Origin: Nymphaea colorata
Taxonomy: Eukaryota > Streptophyta > Magnoliopsida > Nymphaeales > Nymphaeaceae
Direction: 5' to 3'
DNA: 64,000 nucleotides
NCBI RefSeq assembly: GCF_008831285.2
Contig: NC_045146.1
Location: 11,354,972-11,418,971, forward strand
Part shown: one piece after another, positions 13,471 to 26,284 of the stretch
How positions within the stretch are numbered: position 1 is the first letter of the stretch
Layout of the letters: every line of letters starts with the position of its first letter
Made by a program: the position numbers and the translations under genes
The notes under the pieces: generated by a model
The model's input: only the letters and a program-made list of their open reading frames with translations
Database searches by the model: none
Told to the model about the DNA's origin: nothing

Positions 13471-13638
13471 ATGACAAAAGCAGAGGAAGAAGATGCTGAT
13501 AAAACCACCGGTCTCGACCTCAAAGCTGTTGATGGCAGGTTCAGAGACCATCTTGGCCCTTCTACGAGGGAGACAGAGATTAGGCTTGGGCATTGCATCC
13601 CTCGTGATAAAGAGGGTTGTGACAAGAAGAAGATTTAA
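13471..13638 (+). CDS. Small hypothetical ORF, 55 aa
   Basis: An ATG-to-TAA frame giving a charged 55-residue peptide that starts MTKAEEEDADKTTGLDLKAV and ends in a KKKI tail. Composition is not low-complexity and resembles a real acidic/basic protein piece more than the surrounding chance frames do. I do not recognise a family, and no intron or promoter supports it. It could be a fragment of an older exon. It sits between two minisatellites. Confidence 0.2.
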   Translation: MTKAEEEDADKTTGLDLKAVDGRFRDHLGPSTRETEIRLGHCIPRDKEGCDKKKI

Positions 13639-13851
13639 GGGTTAACATTGACGACCAAGAAAGAAAAGAAGCACTAAAATTCTTCAAAAAAAAAAAAAAA
13701 GAAAAAAAGAACTTCATGGCGAGGAAATTGTTTTGGGGCAAACTGCAAAGAAACAATCTAACAAGCAAAATTGAAGCACATATGTGAATGATCCGCTACC
13801 TGTCGATCAACCAACATCGAACCCGCTGCTGCCGTGCTGCGAGTTCTGACT

Positions 13852-13949
13852 CTCTCCTCTTTTCTTCCGAGTCTCCGACCTCCTTCCTCTTTTCTTCCGA
13901 GTCTCCGACCTCCTTCCTCTTTTCTTCCGAGTCTCCGACCTCCTTCCTG
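13852..13949. repeat. 30-bp minisatellite, 3 copies
   Basis: Three exact tandem copies of a 30-bp unit (tttcttccgagtctccgacc plus ten bases), at 13861, 13891 and 13921. The period is a multiple of three, so every reading frame through it stays open and yields 10-residue repeats. This explains the overlapping open frames here on both strands. Confidence 0.95.
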
Positions 13950-13960
13950 CAGGCTGCAGC

Positions 13961-14052
13961 CATCCAAAAAAGATAAATTTATCCACGAGAAGTTTTTTTT
14001 TGCCATGCCATCCAAAGAAGATAAATTTATCCACGAGAAGTTTTTTTTTCAT
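13961..14052. repeat. 48-bp tandem duplication
   Basis: Two copies of a 48-bp unit with the core agataaatttatccacgaga followed by a T-run, starting near 13971 and 14019. Confidence 0.92.
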
Positions 14053-14274
14053 GGCAAAATTGCCATTTCTGTCAAACGTTACATTGAAAGATCCCCAAAG
14101 ATTAAAAATCCATCCAACAAGACGGAGAATGGAGAGAGAAGCTATCTAGGAATATAAGGATTTGCTCCCCGAGACCAAATTTTGGAATGATATTTCCAGA
14201 ATTTTGATGGTGGAATTGGTGGAAGGAGGAGCATGATGCCCTTTTTCTATTTGGCTTAATGTTTGCTTTGGGAG

Positions 14275-14466
14275 GATGAGAGTTCCTGGATAAAAAAATC
14301 CAATGTTTGATGGCAAGCGACGGATGAGAATTCCCGGATAAAGAAATCCAATGTTTGTTGGGCAAGCCGCCGATGAGAATTCCTGGATGAAAAATGCAAC
14401 GTTTGATGGGCCAGCGGCGGATGAGAATTCCTGGATAAAAAATGCAACGTTTGATGGGCTAGGACT
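14275..14466. repeat. 48-49-bp minisatellite, 4 copies
   Basis: The anchor gatgagaattcctggat (with small variants) occurs at 14275, 14323, 14372 and 14420. Units end in gatgggcaagcggcg-like sequence. Copies 1-2 share aaatccaatgtttg and copies 3-4 share aaatgcaacgtttg, which suggests stepwise doubling. Confidence 0.93.
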
Positions 14467-15540
14467 TGGACTTTGATGAGGCACATGGCAACATTTACAT
14501 GGACGTTGAAACTACAAGCTTCATCAGAAGTATTGTAGGCATCAGAATGTGGACACTTCTTTTCTTGTATCACATCCCACTCTTTCCATGATTGAAGGAG
14601 GACTGCAATAAAAGGACGTCAGGGATTGGCCAAATGAGCCTTTGACTCCAACTTTCTGATACTGAGTGGAGATTTTTCAAATTATACCATTTTTTTTCAA
14701 TATTGCGAAAAACACCCTAAAGTTTTCCCAATATTAATAATGAAATCCATAAAGACTACTTTCTGTCGAAGTGATCATCAAATCAGTGAAGGTTACCTTT
14801 TTTGCTTCTCAAAAATCAACATGAAAAGGGAATTAGAGACATTAGTTTCCCTTACAACATTCTACCATTGCTAACAAGAAAACAATTAAACAAGGTTACA
14901 CCTCACTGATTAGAAAAGAGAAATCAACTAAATTGCATATGGTTGCATATAACTTCCAATGTTCAGAGACAAACAAATGATCTTACAATTTGTTTTAGTA
15001 TTGTACTTATTTTATCACATTGAATACCTACGGTTAGTTGGGAAAAGATTATTTTTGTTTGAGCAATGCAAAAAATAGGTGTGTTTCTAAAAGCAAAGGC
15101 AGAAGTGAACAATGCCCTAAACCAACATTTTCATAGGTTAAAGTATCAAGCGAAAGATACCACAATGGTTAACAAAACCACCAAACCCCTCTTACCTTTC
15201 AATATCAAGACTGAATTTGTGTTTCAAAAAAGGCATAGTCGTGGGGCTTTTTATTGTAAGTTTGTAACTTGATCTGTAGAATAGTGACATAAAGATCAAA
15301 AGCCTCTGGGCCCAAAAAAATAGTTTTATAAACTAACTGGCCAATATAGTATATCTACATAATGCAGCACTTAAGAATGGAAAGAAAGAAAAATATAAAG
15401 AACTCTTCAGCTTAGGAATCTAACTCAGCTCTTATTGAGATGGAAGAGCATAGAGCGACTAAACAAAGCAACAAAAAGACAATGATATATATATGGCTTA
15501 AGATGAATAATGGTTGAACAAGAAACAAGAAGGAGTGCAA
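14467..15540. other. Intergenic sequence without recognisable features
   Basis: AT-rich, with only short frames (for example 15066-15272 plus, 68 codons) that match nothing I recognise. Confidence 0.5.
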
Positions 15541-15905
15541 TCTTGTTTGAATAGGCATCTTATTTCCATTCTCAGTTGTTCTCAAAAGACCAGTCAAAAG
15601 ACCAGGAAGTCAACCCCGAAATCGTCAGCATCTTCTCAGACACCCCCCATATAGACATGGGGCTTGGGCAGACCTGTAAAATCATAAAATAAAATTTCTT
15701 TCTCGTCTTAATGATCCTCATTTCTCCTTCTCCTTGCTCCTTAGGCAGCGGCTTTCAAGGGAAGGTAAAAGCTCATAATCTAAGACCTTTTCGCCTGAAT
15801 TCTCGCTGATTAGAGTAACCGGGCAAACTGTTGGACTTTCTAGCTCATGCCATTCAAGATCTAACGCTCATAATTGAGGACCAAAATTAGGCAGCCCTTG
15901 TTGAC
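15541..15905 (+). repeat. Dispersed module Y, copy 0
   Basis: Begins cttgtttgaataggcatctt and runs through agtcaaccccgaaatcgtca and ccatatagacatggggcttg to ggcagcccttgtt. The same module occurs at 22,665 and 24,471. A plus-strand frame EVNPEIVSIFSDTPHIDMG is partly preserved between the copies. Function unknown. Confidence 0.75.
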
Positions 15906-16030
15906 CATTCCAAACGAAACTTACTCTATTATTTGTGAAGTCACTACAAGAGTTTAAACATCAAAGATAATAAAAAACAACATGAAAAGAAATAAATCAA
16001 CATTCAACCATTCCTTCCTTCAAATTGAGG

Positions 16031-19000
16031 GTAATTTCTTCCATTCTTGAATGCAATATCTTCAATGCTCCACAAATGTTAGTCAAAACTTAAAACCCAT
16101 AAGAAAAAAAACAAATTCTATACAATATTCAACAAATTTATATAAAAAAAAACATGCAAAATGGTTTCCTATGACACAATAACGTGAAAGGGTAAAAGGA
16201 TGAAAAAAAATTACACACAACAACGAGAAAAGAGGATGTCCAAAATTGACTAATAATCATGAACCTCATTGGAGAGATTTCTGTAAAATAAATATTAGGA
16301 AAAGCAAATGATGTCCAAATTTAACAAAATGTATCTCATTTTGAAGCCAAAGTGAACAAGAAAATAATCCATTTTATAAATCTCAAACATAACTTTGGGA
16401 TCAAAAGTTCCAGCAATTCAGAAACATGGTTCCCCAATTGTCCTATTTTGTTTCGACAACAATGTTGCAGAAAGTCAGGGTTTGGAAGAAACTGAAGAAA
16501 CTGACTTCGACTCATTAAATCTACTCTAAAATTCACCAAATTTGATAAAAAGAAAACTGAGTAGAAAAAGCTTTTGAATTGATATAGAAATTGCTTCCCA
16601 ATCTTAGGTCAAAAGAAAGGAGGCAAAATTCAAACAAGAGACGGTTCACGATGGTATAGAAACTAACCAACTAACTTGAAAACCAACCCATCAAAAGCAC
16701 TATTAGACAATTCAACTTGGCAAAGTACAATACTCAGAATCTCATATCAATAAAAAATCTGAACTATCTTAAACTAAAAAACAGACTATCAAAACCAGCA
16801 ACACCTTAAGAACATAAATACATACATAAGTTCAGTGACAAGTGATGAAAATTTAATTATAACGCAGGGAATCTTAACTATCAAACACAAAAAAATGAGA
16901 AAACAAATCAAAAATTAATATGTTTGCAAAATAATTGAGCTAACTTGGTACAGGCCTTTTAGAAATACAATCAATAAGCATATGCTCTAACTTCTGACAA
17001 TCCTAGGACAGACCAACAAACCCATGAAATCAGTACCAAGGTTTAACAACTCCAACATTCAAACATACCTCTACATAGCTAGGGCATGTGCAAATTAGAT
17101 ACATGGTTTTACAAAGAATCAAATGCTCAATGAAAAAAACACGACAGTTAACAATCAAACAAGAACTACTATAACTAAGATTCAAACAAGCATGGAACCA
17201 CAACAACTACTTTAACCCTTGTCCCTACTATGCTAGACTATACACAATAAGTACTCTAGTCAACTTACTCACTACAGAAAACTGACTCATGGCCATAGAT
17301 AAATATTGAACATGGGTCTCAAAGACTAAAGACTCTAAACCAGGTTGACACTCAACAATAAGACCAAACCTCAACTAAAATGACTTAAAGAGAAGTAGTA
17401 TTGCCTCGAATACTCACCAATTAGGACTATAGCAAAAGACGTCAAGTTTTCCTTTCAAAGAATTGAACTTTGAAATGGCTTCTTATTTTCAAATTTTTGC
17501 CCATAGGATTTTAGTGCACGTTGTGTGCAAAAGATATAACCTTCCTTTGCCTGAAGTATTCGATGAAGTACTAGGATTTGGAATCGCGTCGATGCTATCA
17601 AATCTCGCAAAGGGGTTTCCTTCCATTTTCAAGGTATGAGCATGAAGAAATTGTTCTCTACTTCATAGGAAACCAAAGAAAAGGAGCAGATATTAACCTT
17701 AAATCATTCACCCACAAAGGATTTGTAATCAATGCTAGAGACTTCAGCCTTCATGTTCTTCATCCCTTGGCATGCACTTTTTTTGTTCTTGCTTTCTTTT
17801 GTATTTGTTTTTCTTTTTCTTTTTCTTGCTTTTAACTTCTTCTTTTTTTTTGCTTGGCTTCTTTGTTGTTTTGATTTTTTTTTTTTTTTAGGCCGACCTT
17901 CACCTTTGAGGGAAATACCTCACCATCCCAAAGGCTACTACAGAACGCCATCTCTTTGATGGTTTTGTGTAGCATTGTCACGTATCATACCCACTTCAAC
18001 TCGTGAGTTTCAACGAGACAAAACGTTCATAGGTTGTTATCTTCGTGGAATATACATAAATCACCTTTATGCATACCCAGTACTCTCGATTACTAACCCA
18101 GAGGAACACCTACACTCACTCTGAGCCCATCTCTCAACACTCATTTTGCTACCTGCCAAGGTTTCAAAGAACGCTCGAGCTTCCACCTCATCGCACTTTC
18201 ATGTTTGATTCTTGCAGATGTTTGATTGCAAAGGCGAATAGCATTTCCTAATCCTTGAGCTCCTCGACATCACTGAACCCATCTTCATAGCTCACACAAA
18301 GAATCTTTCCAGTCTTCTCCTTCAATTGACTGACAGCAAGGGCTTGAAACTTCCTCCTTTACCCTCAAAGGAATACCTAAGACAAAGCGAAGATACATCC
18401 TAGTGCAGCAAATTTCTTTTCAAAATAGTAGGTTTACTAAAAATTCTTGACGTCAAACGATATATTGCCTAGATTGTTTTCCCTTTTCCTTCAAAAAGAG
18501 TACGTTTATAAAACCTAGTGACCTATGGTTGGAAGTAGAAAAATGACTAGGATGGTTTTTGCAATTTAAACATCACAAGAAATCATTCCCCTTGGAACTC
18601 CCCTAAAAAATATAGGACTTTGTGAAGGAAGGGTCCATTATGGAAGAGATATAACACACTAGGAATGAAAAACAAGACAGTTCAATCCTCTCAACCTAAT
18701 CTGCAGCAGCAAGATTCAATCTACTTGCTATCAAAATAATTGTCACAGCAATTGACACAGATCTTCAGAATCAATCAAAAAAATTTATAGTAGCAGACCA
18801 TCTCATTTTTTTCTTTGAAAAAGAAGCCCTAACTTGACGAACAAAACAAATCACTTAGCCAAGCTATGATACCATGTGAACAAACTGAATATCTCACAAA
18901 CAGGAAAATCTATCACACTTCTGAATCGCAAAATTAATTTTCTAAGAATCTCATAAAATAGCACTTTAAGAGCTTGATCAGCCAATAAACAGAAGACAAC

Positions 19001-19249
19001 ATGGGATCTCCAACAACTTGAAACATAGTCGTTGGAGAGCCCTTGGCTCTCTACAGCTATGATATTCTGCTGAGAAAGCAGGAAATTAGAAAAAAAAAAA
19101 AAGATTACAAAGACAAGAAAATAAAAAATAAGAGATTACACAAAGCAAAAAAAAAACATACATAATGCTGACTACCTAACATAGTAGATTTTCATCTACA
19201 GTGAAAATATATCCGTAGCAATATTTGAAAATCATGTCCACCACAATAA
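16031..19249. repeat. Duplicated block A (partner at 28.6-31.5 kb)
   Basis: Colinear over its whole length, in the same orientation, with 28,643-31,468. Both start gtaatttcttccatt and end tcatgtccaccaca. Block A is about 0.4 kb longer because of several internal indels. Contents include a T-rich tract near 17.8 kb and short frames present in both copies with changes, but no gene I can name. A tRNA-Met-like primer site inside (see 18,863) suggests the block contains an old retroelement. Confidence 0.85.
18863..19015 (-). mobile_element. Possible relic copia LTR and primer-binding site (block A)
   Basis: On the minus strand a 141-bp segment begins TGTTGGAGATCCC and ends TTCACA (TG...CA), directly followed by TGGTATCATAGC. 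That differs by one base from the TGGTATCAGAGC complement of initiator tRNA-Met used by many plant copia elements. No second LTR is visible downstream, so this is at best a relic. The arrangement could also be chance. Confidence 0.35.
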
Positions 19250-21417
19250 CCTTTTTCATCCACTTTTGGCACAGATCAAGACTCATTTAACCAATCCCTT
19301 GGCATTCCAATGAAGAAGAACTCGTAAGAATGAATATATACAGAAATAGAAAATAACATAACTGGATTGAAAAACAATCGATGATCACACGATGATTACA
19401 TACATATATGTTCACTCACTTTAACAGCTACAAGAAAAAAATCAATATTGATTGTTAAATAAATCTGCTTCTCCTCGGAGGCCTCAAAGAATAACATTAA
19501 AAAAGGAAGTTAAAGAACTAAATTTCCTGAGAATACACTTATGAAAACTAATGACAGACTTAACGTACTCCATTGTGAATGAAATACAAAAAGAAAAAAG
19601 AAAAAGTGTTTTTGAAGCCTAAAAAAACAAAGTGTAGATGCACACAAGAATTTCATCAAACAACTTGAGGACTAGCACATTGAAGACAACAAATGAATAA
19701 GAGAGACGGGAAAAAGATAACATACAAGAGCTGCGTTGGCCATGGCAGACGCAGAGCCCTAGCCAAAGAGAGAGAGAACAGGTTAAAGTAGACGTTTCAA
19801 AGACCTCATATGAGAACACCGACCAGCGATTAGGGCTGGACCGCCCTCGTTCAGCAGGTCAGCGCTGTAAATCAGAGACAAAGAATGAGTGTGAAAGGCG
19901 TTTCGTGTGGGCCATGGCCTATTCAGATGAGCGAGAGAAAGGGAGAGGGAGTGGAGAAAGGAGGTTCAGTGCATACCTTGAAGAAGAGAAGGAGCTCGGA
20001 GGGAGACGGGTGGCATTGCAGTTGAAGAAGAAGACGGGAGACGCAGCCAGCGATTGAGAGCTTCAATCGAGAGGAAAGGGAGGGGCGTGTGTGGGCAGGG
20101 GGTTTCATCGAGAGGGAACCCCCTTGCTTTCCATTATTGAACAAATAAAATAATGTAATATGGCTCTTTTGTCTGGGTTTACATTTTAAGGAAAGCAAAT
20201 TACCATGACCGTTGCGTTAACATTTTGGTTTCTTAAATTAATTTCCTTGCTTTCCATTATTGAATAACACGGATAGTCCCAATGGTTTTAAAAAAGGTTC
20301 TAAAATCATGCAAATTTTATGCATTTTTTTAAGATTTTATTCTGGAAAATTTTGGACTTATCTTCGTGCTTACGGTTTACCATAAAAGTCCTAGAAGTTC
20401 GATTTTATATTTGAAAATAACATTATTGAACTCTCTCCATTTCTCTCGTCTAAAAGCTGCTGGCTACCTATATCGATAGATCCTAATCTAATGCAACCAG
20501 GGATCTCTACAAGAGAAGACCAATATCAATATGATTGTCACGGTATTTACAAACTAGAAAAAAGAGCCATATTACATTATTTTATTTGTTCAAAGAGTAT
20601 AGGTCCTGCTCGGTTCGGTGGGGCGGAGGCACATGGTCCCCTTCAGATTTTTTTTTAAATAAAAATTTATATGTAAATTTTTCAAAATTAATATTTTAGC
20701 CCTTGTTAAAATTTTGAGATTATAGTTTGGTTCCAAAAATGAAAAATTCCTAAATGCATTTCTTCTTTTTAATCTCCTTTTGTACCTCAAAGAAACAGCG
20801 CGGCAATTCCAAGCAAATAAAGATGACATTTTTGGGGAACAAGAGAAGACTACTAAAACATTGAGGTTTCCCCAAGGAATCTGCCAGTGTGCTCCGTGCT
20901 CTTGTTACTCGCTGTGAGCATTCAGGCGACTGTTCTGAAAAGGCAACCTTGGGAAGACTATAGAAGCAGCACTAATTGAGAAAAGCACGTGTTGTCTAAT
21001 AAGCTATAGCCCCCCTCAAACCAGCATGCAAATGTTACTGTTCACACAGGTCTAGTATGGAATGATACTCAAATTGGGTGCGTAAATGGCAGCCTGCCCA
21101 CATTTTCTTGTCCATGATTTTATCTCAAGAAAACTGCAGCAATAGGTGAAAATACAAGTGGTTTCAGCTACCTACTAAGTTGCTGATGAACCATAACAGT
21201 TTCTATTCCTATTCCTCTGCTGCTCTGATGTATGCAGCTGAGGCATCCTAAACAGTCCATGACTTCTGTAGTATGGAAAAAACACCGGCTGCTTAGAGAG
21301 GAAAAAAGAAGGGAATCAACGCATCACCGTGCTAACATGCGAAGCTGCAACAAAGCCTACTTTGTTCATCTCATTTACAACCATAGTTGAGATTCTCCCA
21401 CCGAATTTTGATGATAC
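19250..21417. other. Intergenic sequence, no recognised gene
   Basis: AT-rich apart from a GC-richer patch at 19.85-20.12 kb that reads as CT-rich on the minus strand, as 5' leaders often do. No exon that I can identify follows it. Confidence 0.45.
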
Positions 21418-23885
21418 TGAGTGAGACTCACCTATTAATCAAAGCAAAGCAAATCTTGCTTTCCTTGTTAGGTCTACATCTTGCACATGACCTTGTCAAA
21501 TCTTCCAACAACATCAATATGCTTAGTATATCTGTCATGAAGTACTTGAAGCTATACAAAACCAAATCATAAGGCAAAACAAGATCAAACTTTGGAGGGA
21601 AAATTCTAAGTGATTGAAACAGACACTCAAAACTAGTATCCAATTAATCTTACACAAGGCACAGTGATTGTTGTCTAGATTCAAAGCAAGACCATTTCAG
21701 CTAAGACTTTCAAGTGTCAAACTGATCTTGTGAACAGCACAGGCAACTGAAACAACCATAATGAAAAGTTACTTCAATCTTGATCGAGCAAGTTACATTT
21801 TCTTCAAGCATCATTCTTGGATTTTGGTTCATCATAACAGTTCCCACAGAAAAGTATCTACAAGAAAGGGCAACCGTTCTTGGATTTTGGTGGTTTGGTT
21901 GCCCACCATTTAATGAAGAATGGATCAGGTTCAATGCACACTTTTGGTCAATCAGCTTCTTAGAATTCAGATTATTATGCAGTTGCTCATATAGGATGCG
22001 ACTTACAATCTAAGGACAAGAAAATTAGGAGTGAAGCTTGATTCATCCACGCACCTATTGAATGACATTCTCTCTCTATTTTTTCTTTTGAGCACAGTTT
22101 TTACATCAAAATAAATTGGTTTAAGAATTTATTTTTAGGTCTAAAGAAGATCTTTGTAAAAGAGCTCAAACAAACGATTTTCTGTCCAAAAGTCCTTTTC
22201 CTGCTTAGAAGCTTGTTTTTTTTGCCCGATTTCATAGTTCCTTATTATCCCCAAAATGGGAACCTTCAATCGGACTTGGTTTTTGCTGTTTCCGAAAACC
22301 TGCTGATTGGAAGCAACCACTACCTGGTGGCTGTTGCGAAGGCCAGGAAAATCCCAAAACCTGCTTATTCCTCTGAATTTGAATGCCCGCAAAAAAGTAA
22401 AATCTCTGTAATCAAATGATAGGATGGATTGCTGTTGCCAATGGGATGCACTTAAACAGATCTTGGGTATCATTGTGGAGGCCAAGTGAACCAGTTCCCG
22501 CCTCCCCCTTCCCCTCTCACGATGTCAGATTCCACACTCCCGAGAAACTTTCTACTATTTAAAAACTTATCTTCATGTTGACATGACATCTCTTTGAATT
22601 CTCCAAATTAATCCAACAATCCAAGGCGTTGCTTCCCATGTGGTGCCTCAACATATTGGGTGTTCTTGTTTGAATAGGCATCTTATTTCCAATCTCAGTC
22701 AAAAGACCAGGAAGTCAACCCCGAAATCGTCAGCATCTTCTCAGACACCCCCCATATAGACATGGGGCTTGGGCAGACCTGCAAAATCATAAAATAAAAT
22801 TTCTTTCTCGTCCTTCTCCTTGCTCCTTAGGCAGCGGCTTTCAAGGAAAGGTAAAAGCTCATAATCTAAGACCATGTGGCCTCAAAATTTGCCAGAAACC
22901 AAACAAGGGAAACCTAAAAGCCAACCCTTAGAAAACACCCACTAACCTACGAACTGCAATTCTCAGTCAGTATATTAATCACTTACTTCTGAACAAATTC
23001 CATGATACATGCAGTCAAGGTCAACTTGGGATCTTGCACTAAATGCATCGTTACAACCATAAACAAATATACTGGTATACATCACATGGAGACCTTGCCA
23101 TTCTAAAGTGCAGTTTGCAAATGAGCTTCAGAAAAAATACTGAATTGCCTTTGGCGGCAGCAGCAGAAATCACAATGAAAGACATTTTGAAGTCTGTTAT
23201 CCACAAGAAACACACAATTTACTATCTCTTGTTGAAAACAAAGGACATGAACATGAACTAGAAACGAACTAGAAACACTGAGCACGGCAACAATGGGGAA
23301 CGAAAAAAGACAAACAAAAACAAAGCCCCCTTCTAGTAATATTGGCTCGGTGAATGGGTAAAGAAGCCCAGCCATGAAGAAAATGCCAAAAGGAGGATGG
23401 CAATAACACAAACATGACAAAAATTGAGCAATTTTAGTACAAATTGATGCAAACAGAAAAAGAAGAAAGCTGCAAAGCGCAGACTTTATATGGCCTTTCC
23501 CAACATGTTCGGCAGATAATGAAGATTGGATTTAAGGGTCTGGACTTGTATATAAATACCTTGAAAATGTATGACTAGGAAAATACTTAGGGCCGGCTGA
23601 CTCCCAAATCAGTACATTTTCAACACCCATCAGTAACTTAGAAAGAAGACAACCGACAAAGGACAAGAGGAACATTAACAAGAAGGACACACTGACAAAT
23701 AAATGGGACAAGGGAAAGGGAGAAGGAGACAGAAAGATTAACGCTCCATAAACCAGTCCTAACCCAATGCCTGACCCATCCCCTTGAAACCCCTCAACCT
23801 CGCCATACTCAACAGCCTCTCTCCCCAAGTAGTAAATCAAAACCAAAACTAGCAAGACCGACAGACCCCCATCCCCCATCCACTA
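21418..23885. repeat. Tandem segmental duplication, unit 1
   Basis: Colinear with 23,986-25,670. Both start gagactcacctattaatcaa and both contain gtacttgaagctatacaaaa, module Y, and a 3' part around agactttatatgg and agggccggctga. Unit 1 has about 790 bp (21,765-22,555) that unit 2 lacks. Minus-strand frames in the 3' part (23532-23879) are hydrophobic but differ between the units by indels, so selection on a protein is not evident. Confidence 0.85.
22665..22874 (+). repeat. Dispersed module Y, copy 1
   Basis: Shorter copy of the module at 15,541 and 24,471, inside tandem unit 1. It lacks the tail that in the other copies includes gattagagtaa and the caagatctaa segment. Confidence 0.75.
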
Positions 23886-23985
23886 ACATAATGTGGGTAC
23901 ATTTGAATGAGCGATGTCTGTACTGTCTGTACATCGCATCAAGTGCTTTCAAACCTTTGCAAGCGGAATGGTCATCCTTCATGAA

Positions 23986-25670
23986 GTGAGACTCACCTAT
24001 TAATCAAAGGAAAGCAAATCTTGCTAACCGTCATCATCATCCTATTAGGTCTACATGTTGCACATGACCTTCCAACAACATCAATATGCTTAGTATAGCT
24101 GCCATGAAGTACTTGAAGCTATACAAAACCAAGTCATAAGGCAAAACAGCCTGCAGCTATAATCAAACTTTGGAGGGAAAATTCTAAGTGATTGAAACAG
24201 ACACTGAAGACTAGTATCCAACTAGATTTAAAGGAAGACCATTTCAGCTATGATTTTCAAGTGTCAAAACTGATCTTGTGATCAGCACGGGCAACTGAAC
24301 AACCATAATGATCTGTTATATTAACACGGGTAGCAGCTGACAAATTATCACAACAAAACTTATCTTGATGTTGACATGCCATCTCTTTGAATTCTCCAAA
24401 TTAATCCAACAATCCAAGTAGTTGTGCTTCTTCAGCAATTCTCGTGTTGTACCTCAACATATTGGGTATTCTTGTTTGAAGAGGCATCTTATTTCCATTC
24501 TCATTTTGTCTCAGAAGACCACGTAGTCAACCCCAAAATCGTCAGCATCTTCTCAGATTCCCCCCATATAAACATGGGGCTTGAGCAGACCTGCAAAATC
24601 ATAAAATTTCTTCCTTGTCTTGATCTCCCTCATTTCTCCTTCTCGTTACTCCTTAGACAGCAGCTTTCAGGGAAAGGTAAAAGCTCATAACCTAAGACCT
24701 TTTCGCCTGAATTCTCGCTGATTAGAGTAAGCGGGCAACAGTTTATGTTGGACTTTCTAGCTTATGCCATTCAAGATCTAATGCTCATAATTGAGGATAA
24801 AAATTAGGCAGTCCTTGTTTACCACAACATGAGTCTATACTCTATAAACCATGTGGCTTCAAATTTTGCCAGAAACCAAAAGCCAACCCCTAAAAAACAC
24901 CCACTAACCTACGAACTGCAATTCTCAATATATTAACCACTAACTTCTGAACATTTTTACTGGTATACATCACATGGTGACCTTGCCATTCTAAAGTGCA
25001 GTTTGAAAACGATCTTCCAAAAAAATATTGAATTGCCTTTGGTTATTGGCTCGGTGAATGGGTAAAGAAGCCCAGCCATGGAGAAAATAACAAAAGGAGG
25101 ATGGCAATAACACAAACATGCCAAAAATTGAGCAACAGTAGTACAAATTGATGCATACAGAAAAAGAAAAGAAGAAAGCTGCAAAGCGTAGCATTATATC
25201 TTCAGACTTTATATGGTCTTTCCCAACATGTTGGGTAGATAATGAAGATTGGATTTAAGGGTCTGGAATTGCATATAAATTCCTTGCAAATGTATGACTA
25301 GGAAAGTACTTAGGGCCGGCTGAGTCCCAAATCAGCACATTTTCAACCCATCAGTAACTTAGAAAGAAGACAACCGACAAAAGGAAAAGATGAACATTAA
25401 CAAGAAGGACACGATTGACAAATAAATAGGACACTAGGTAGGGAAAGGGAGAAGGAGACAGAAAGATTAACGCTCCATAAACCAGTCTTAACCCAATGCA
25501 CAAAACACACATTAATCCCAATGGACCTGACCCATCCCCTGGAAACCCCACTACCTCGCCATACTCAACAGCGTCACTCCCCAAGTACTAAATCAAAACC
25601 AAAACTAGCAAGAACTCCCCAAGTACTAAATCAAAACCAAAACTAGCAAGACCGACAGACTCCCACCCCC
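23986..25670. repeat. Tandem segmental duplication, unit 2
   Basis: Second unit of the tandem pair, beginning about 100 bp after unit 1 ends. Shorter because it lacks the 790-bp segment of unit 1 and several small pieces. It keeps the longer form of module Y. A small internal duplication (ctccccaagtactaaatcaa twice, around 25,575-25,645) is private to this unit. Confidence 0.83.
24471..24826 (+). repeat. Dispersed module Y, copy 2
   Basis: Third copy of the module. The plus-strand frame reads VVNPKIVSIFSDSPHINMGL, close to copies 0 and 1. An 88-codon frame (24424-24690) covers it. No family recognised. Confidence 0.7.
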
Positions 25671-26279
25671 AAACAGGAAAGTCTAGCTCAATTTATAAAG
25701 AAGGCGCTCAACAACCCATGAAGCACGTGGAAGAACATGCCACACCATTTGGGATCCACCAACCTCACCTTAAGGGCCTTGAAGACAGAGGCCAAACATA
25801 TGGGGGTGGGATTGATGCTAGCCCAGGACCAATCCAGGCCATGGATCATACTAACCTCTTAAAACCCCTAGAATCCAATCCACAACATGTTTTTCTGTAT
25901 GTCAGTCAATCTTGGTTAAAAGGTAAAGAGCTGATACCAAAACTGATTGCTTTTTTACTCCAATGAAGATTTTCAAAAACCAGAAATCTAAAATTTTTGA
26001 ATAATTTTGCTATCTATATCAGATTTTCAAATCAGCACAAATTTTCTAGAAAACTTGAACAGAATGGTAGTCCTTGAAGACAATTTGTTTTCCTGATGAA
26101 AGAAATATCTTAAAATCAGTAAAAAACGTGGAAAAATAAAAAAAACTATAATAATATGCAAGATGATAAGCACACAAAATATTTCTGCTCTATTATGCTT
26201 GCAAAGAAGCTGAACATGCAACGCTCAAGTACACAGGGCAGAAAGACAGAAATAACATGAAAAACAAATGTAAAGTATG
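25671..26279. other. Intergenic sequence left of the retroelement
   Basis: No recognised feature. The 82-codon plus frame at 25718-25966 has no family signature that I can identify. Confidence 0.4.
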
Positions 26280-26284
26280 CTAAC

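Noticed and set aside
13758-14573. Overlapping 60-112-codon ORFs on both strands
   Set aside because: The minisatellite units of 30 and 48 bp are multiples of three and keep all frames open.
22141-22485. 114-codon minus ORF overlapping a 68-codon plus ORF
   Set aside because: No recognised domain on either strand and no splice or promoter context. Left unannotated.
23532-23879. Hydrophobic 115-codon minus-strand ORF as a membrane protein gene
   Set aside because: The duplicated partner at 25.35-25.58 kb differs by indels that alter the frame, and no family is recognised.
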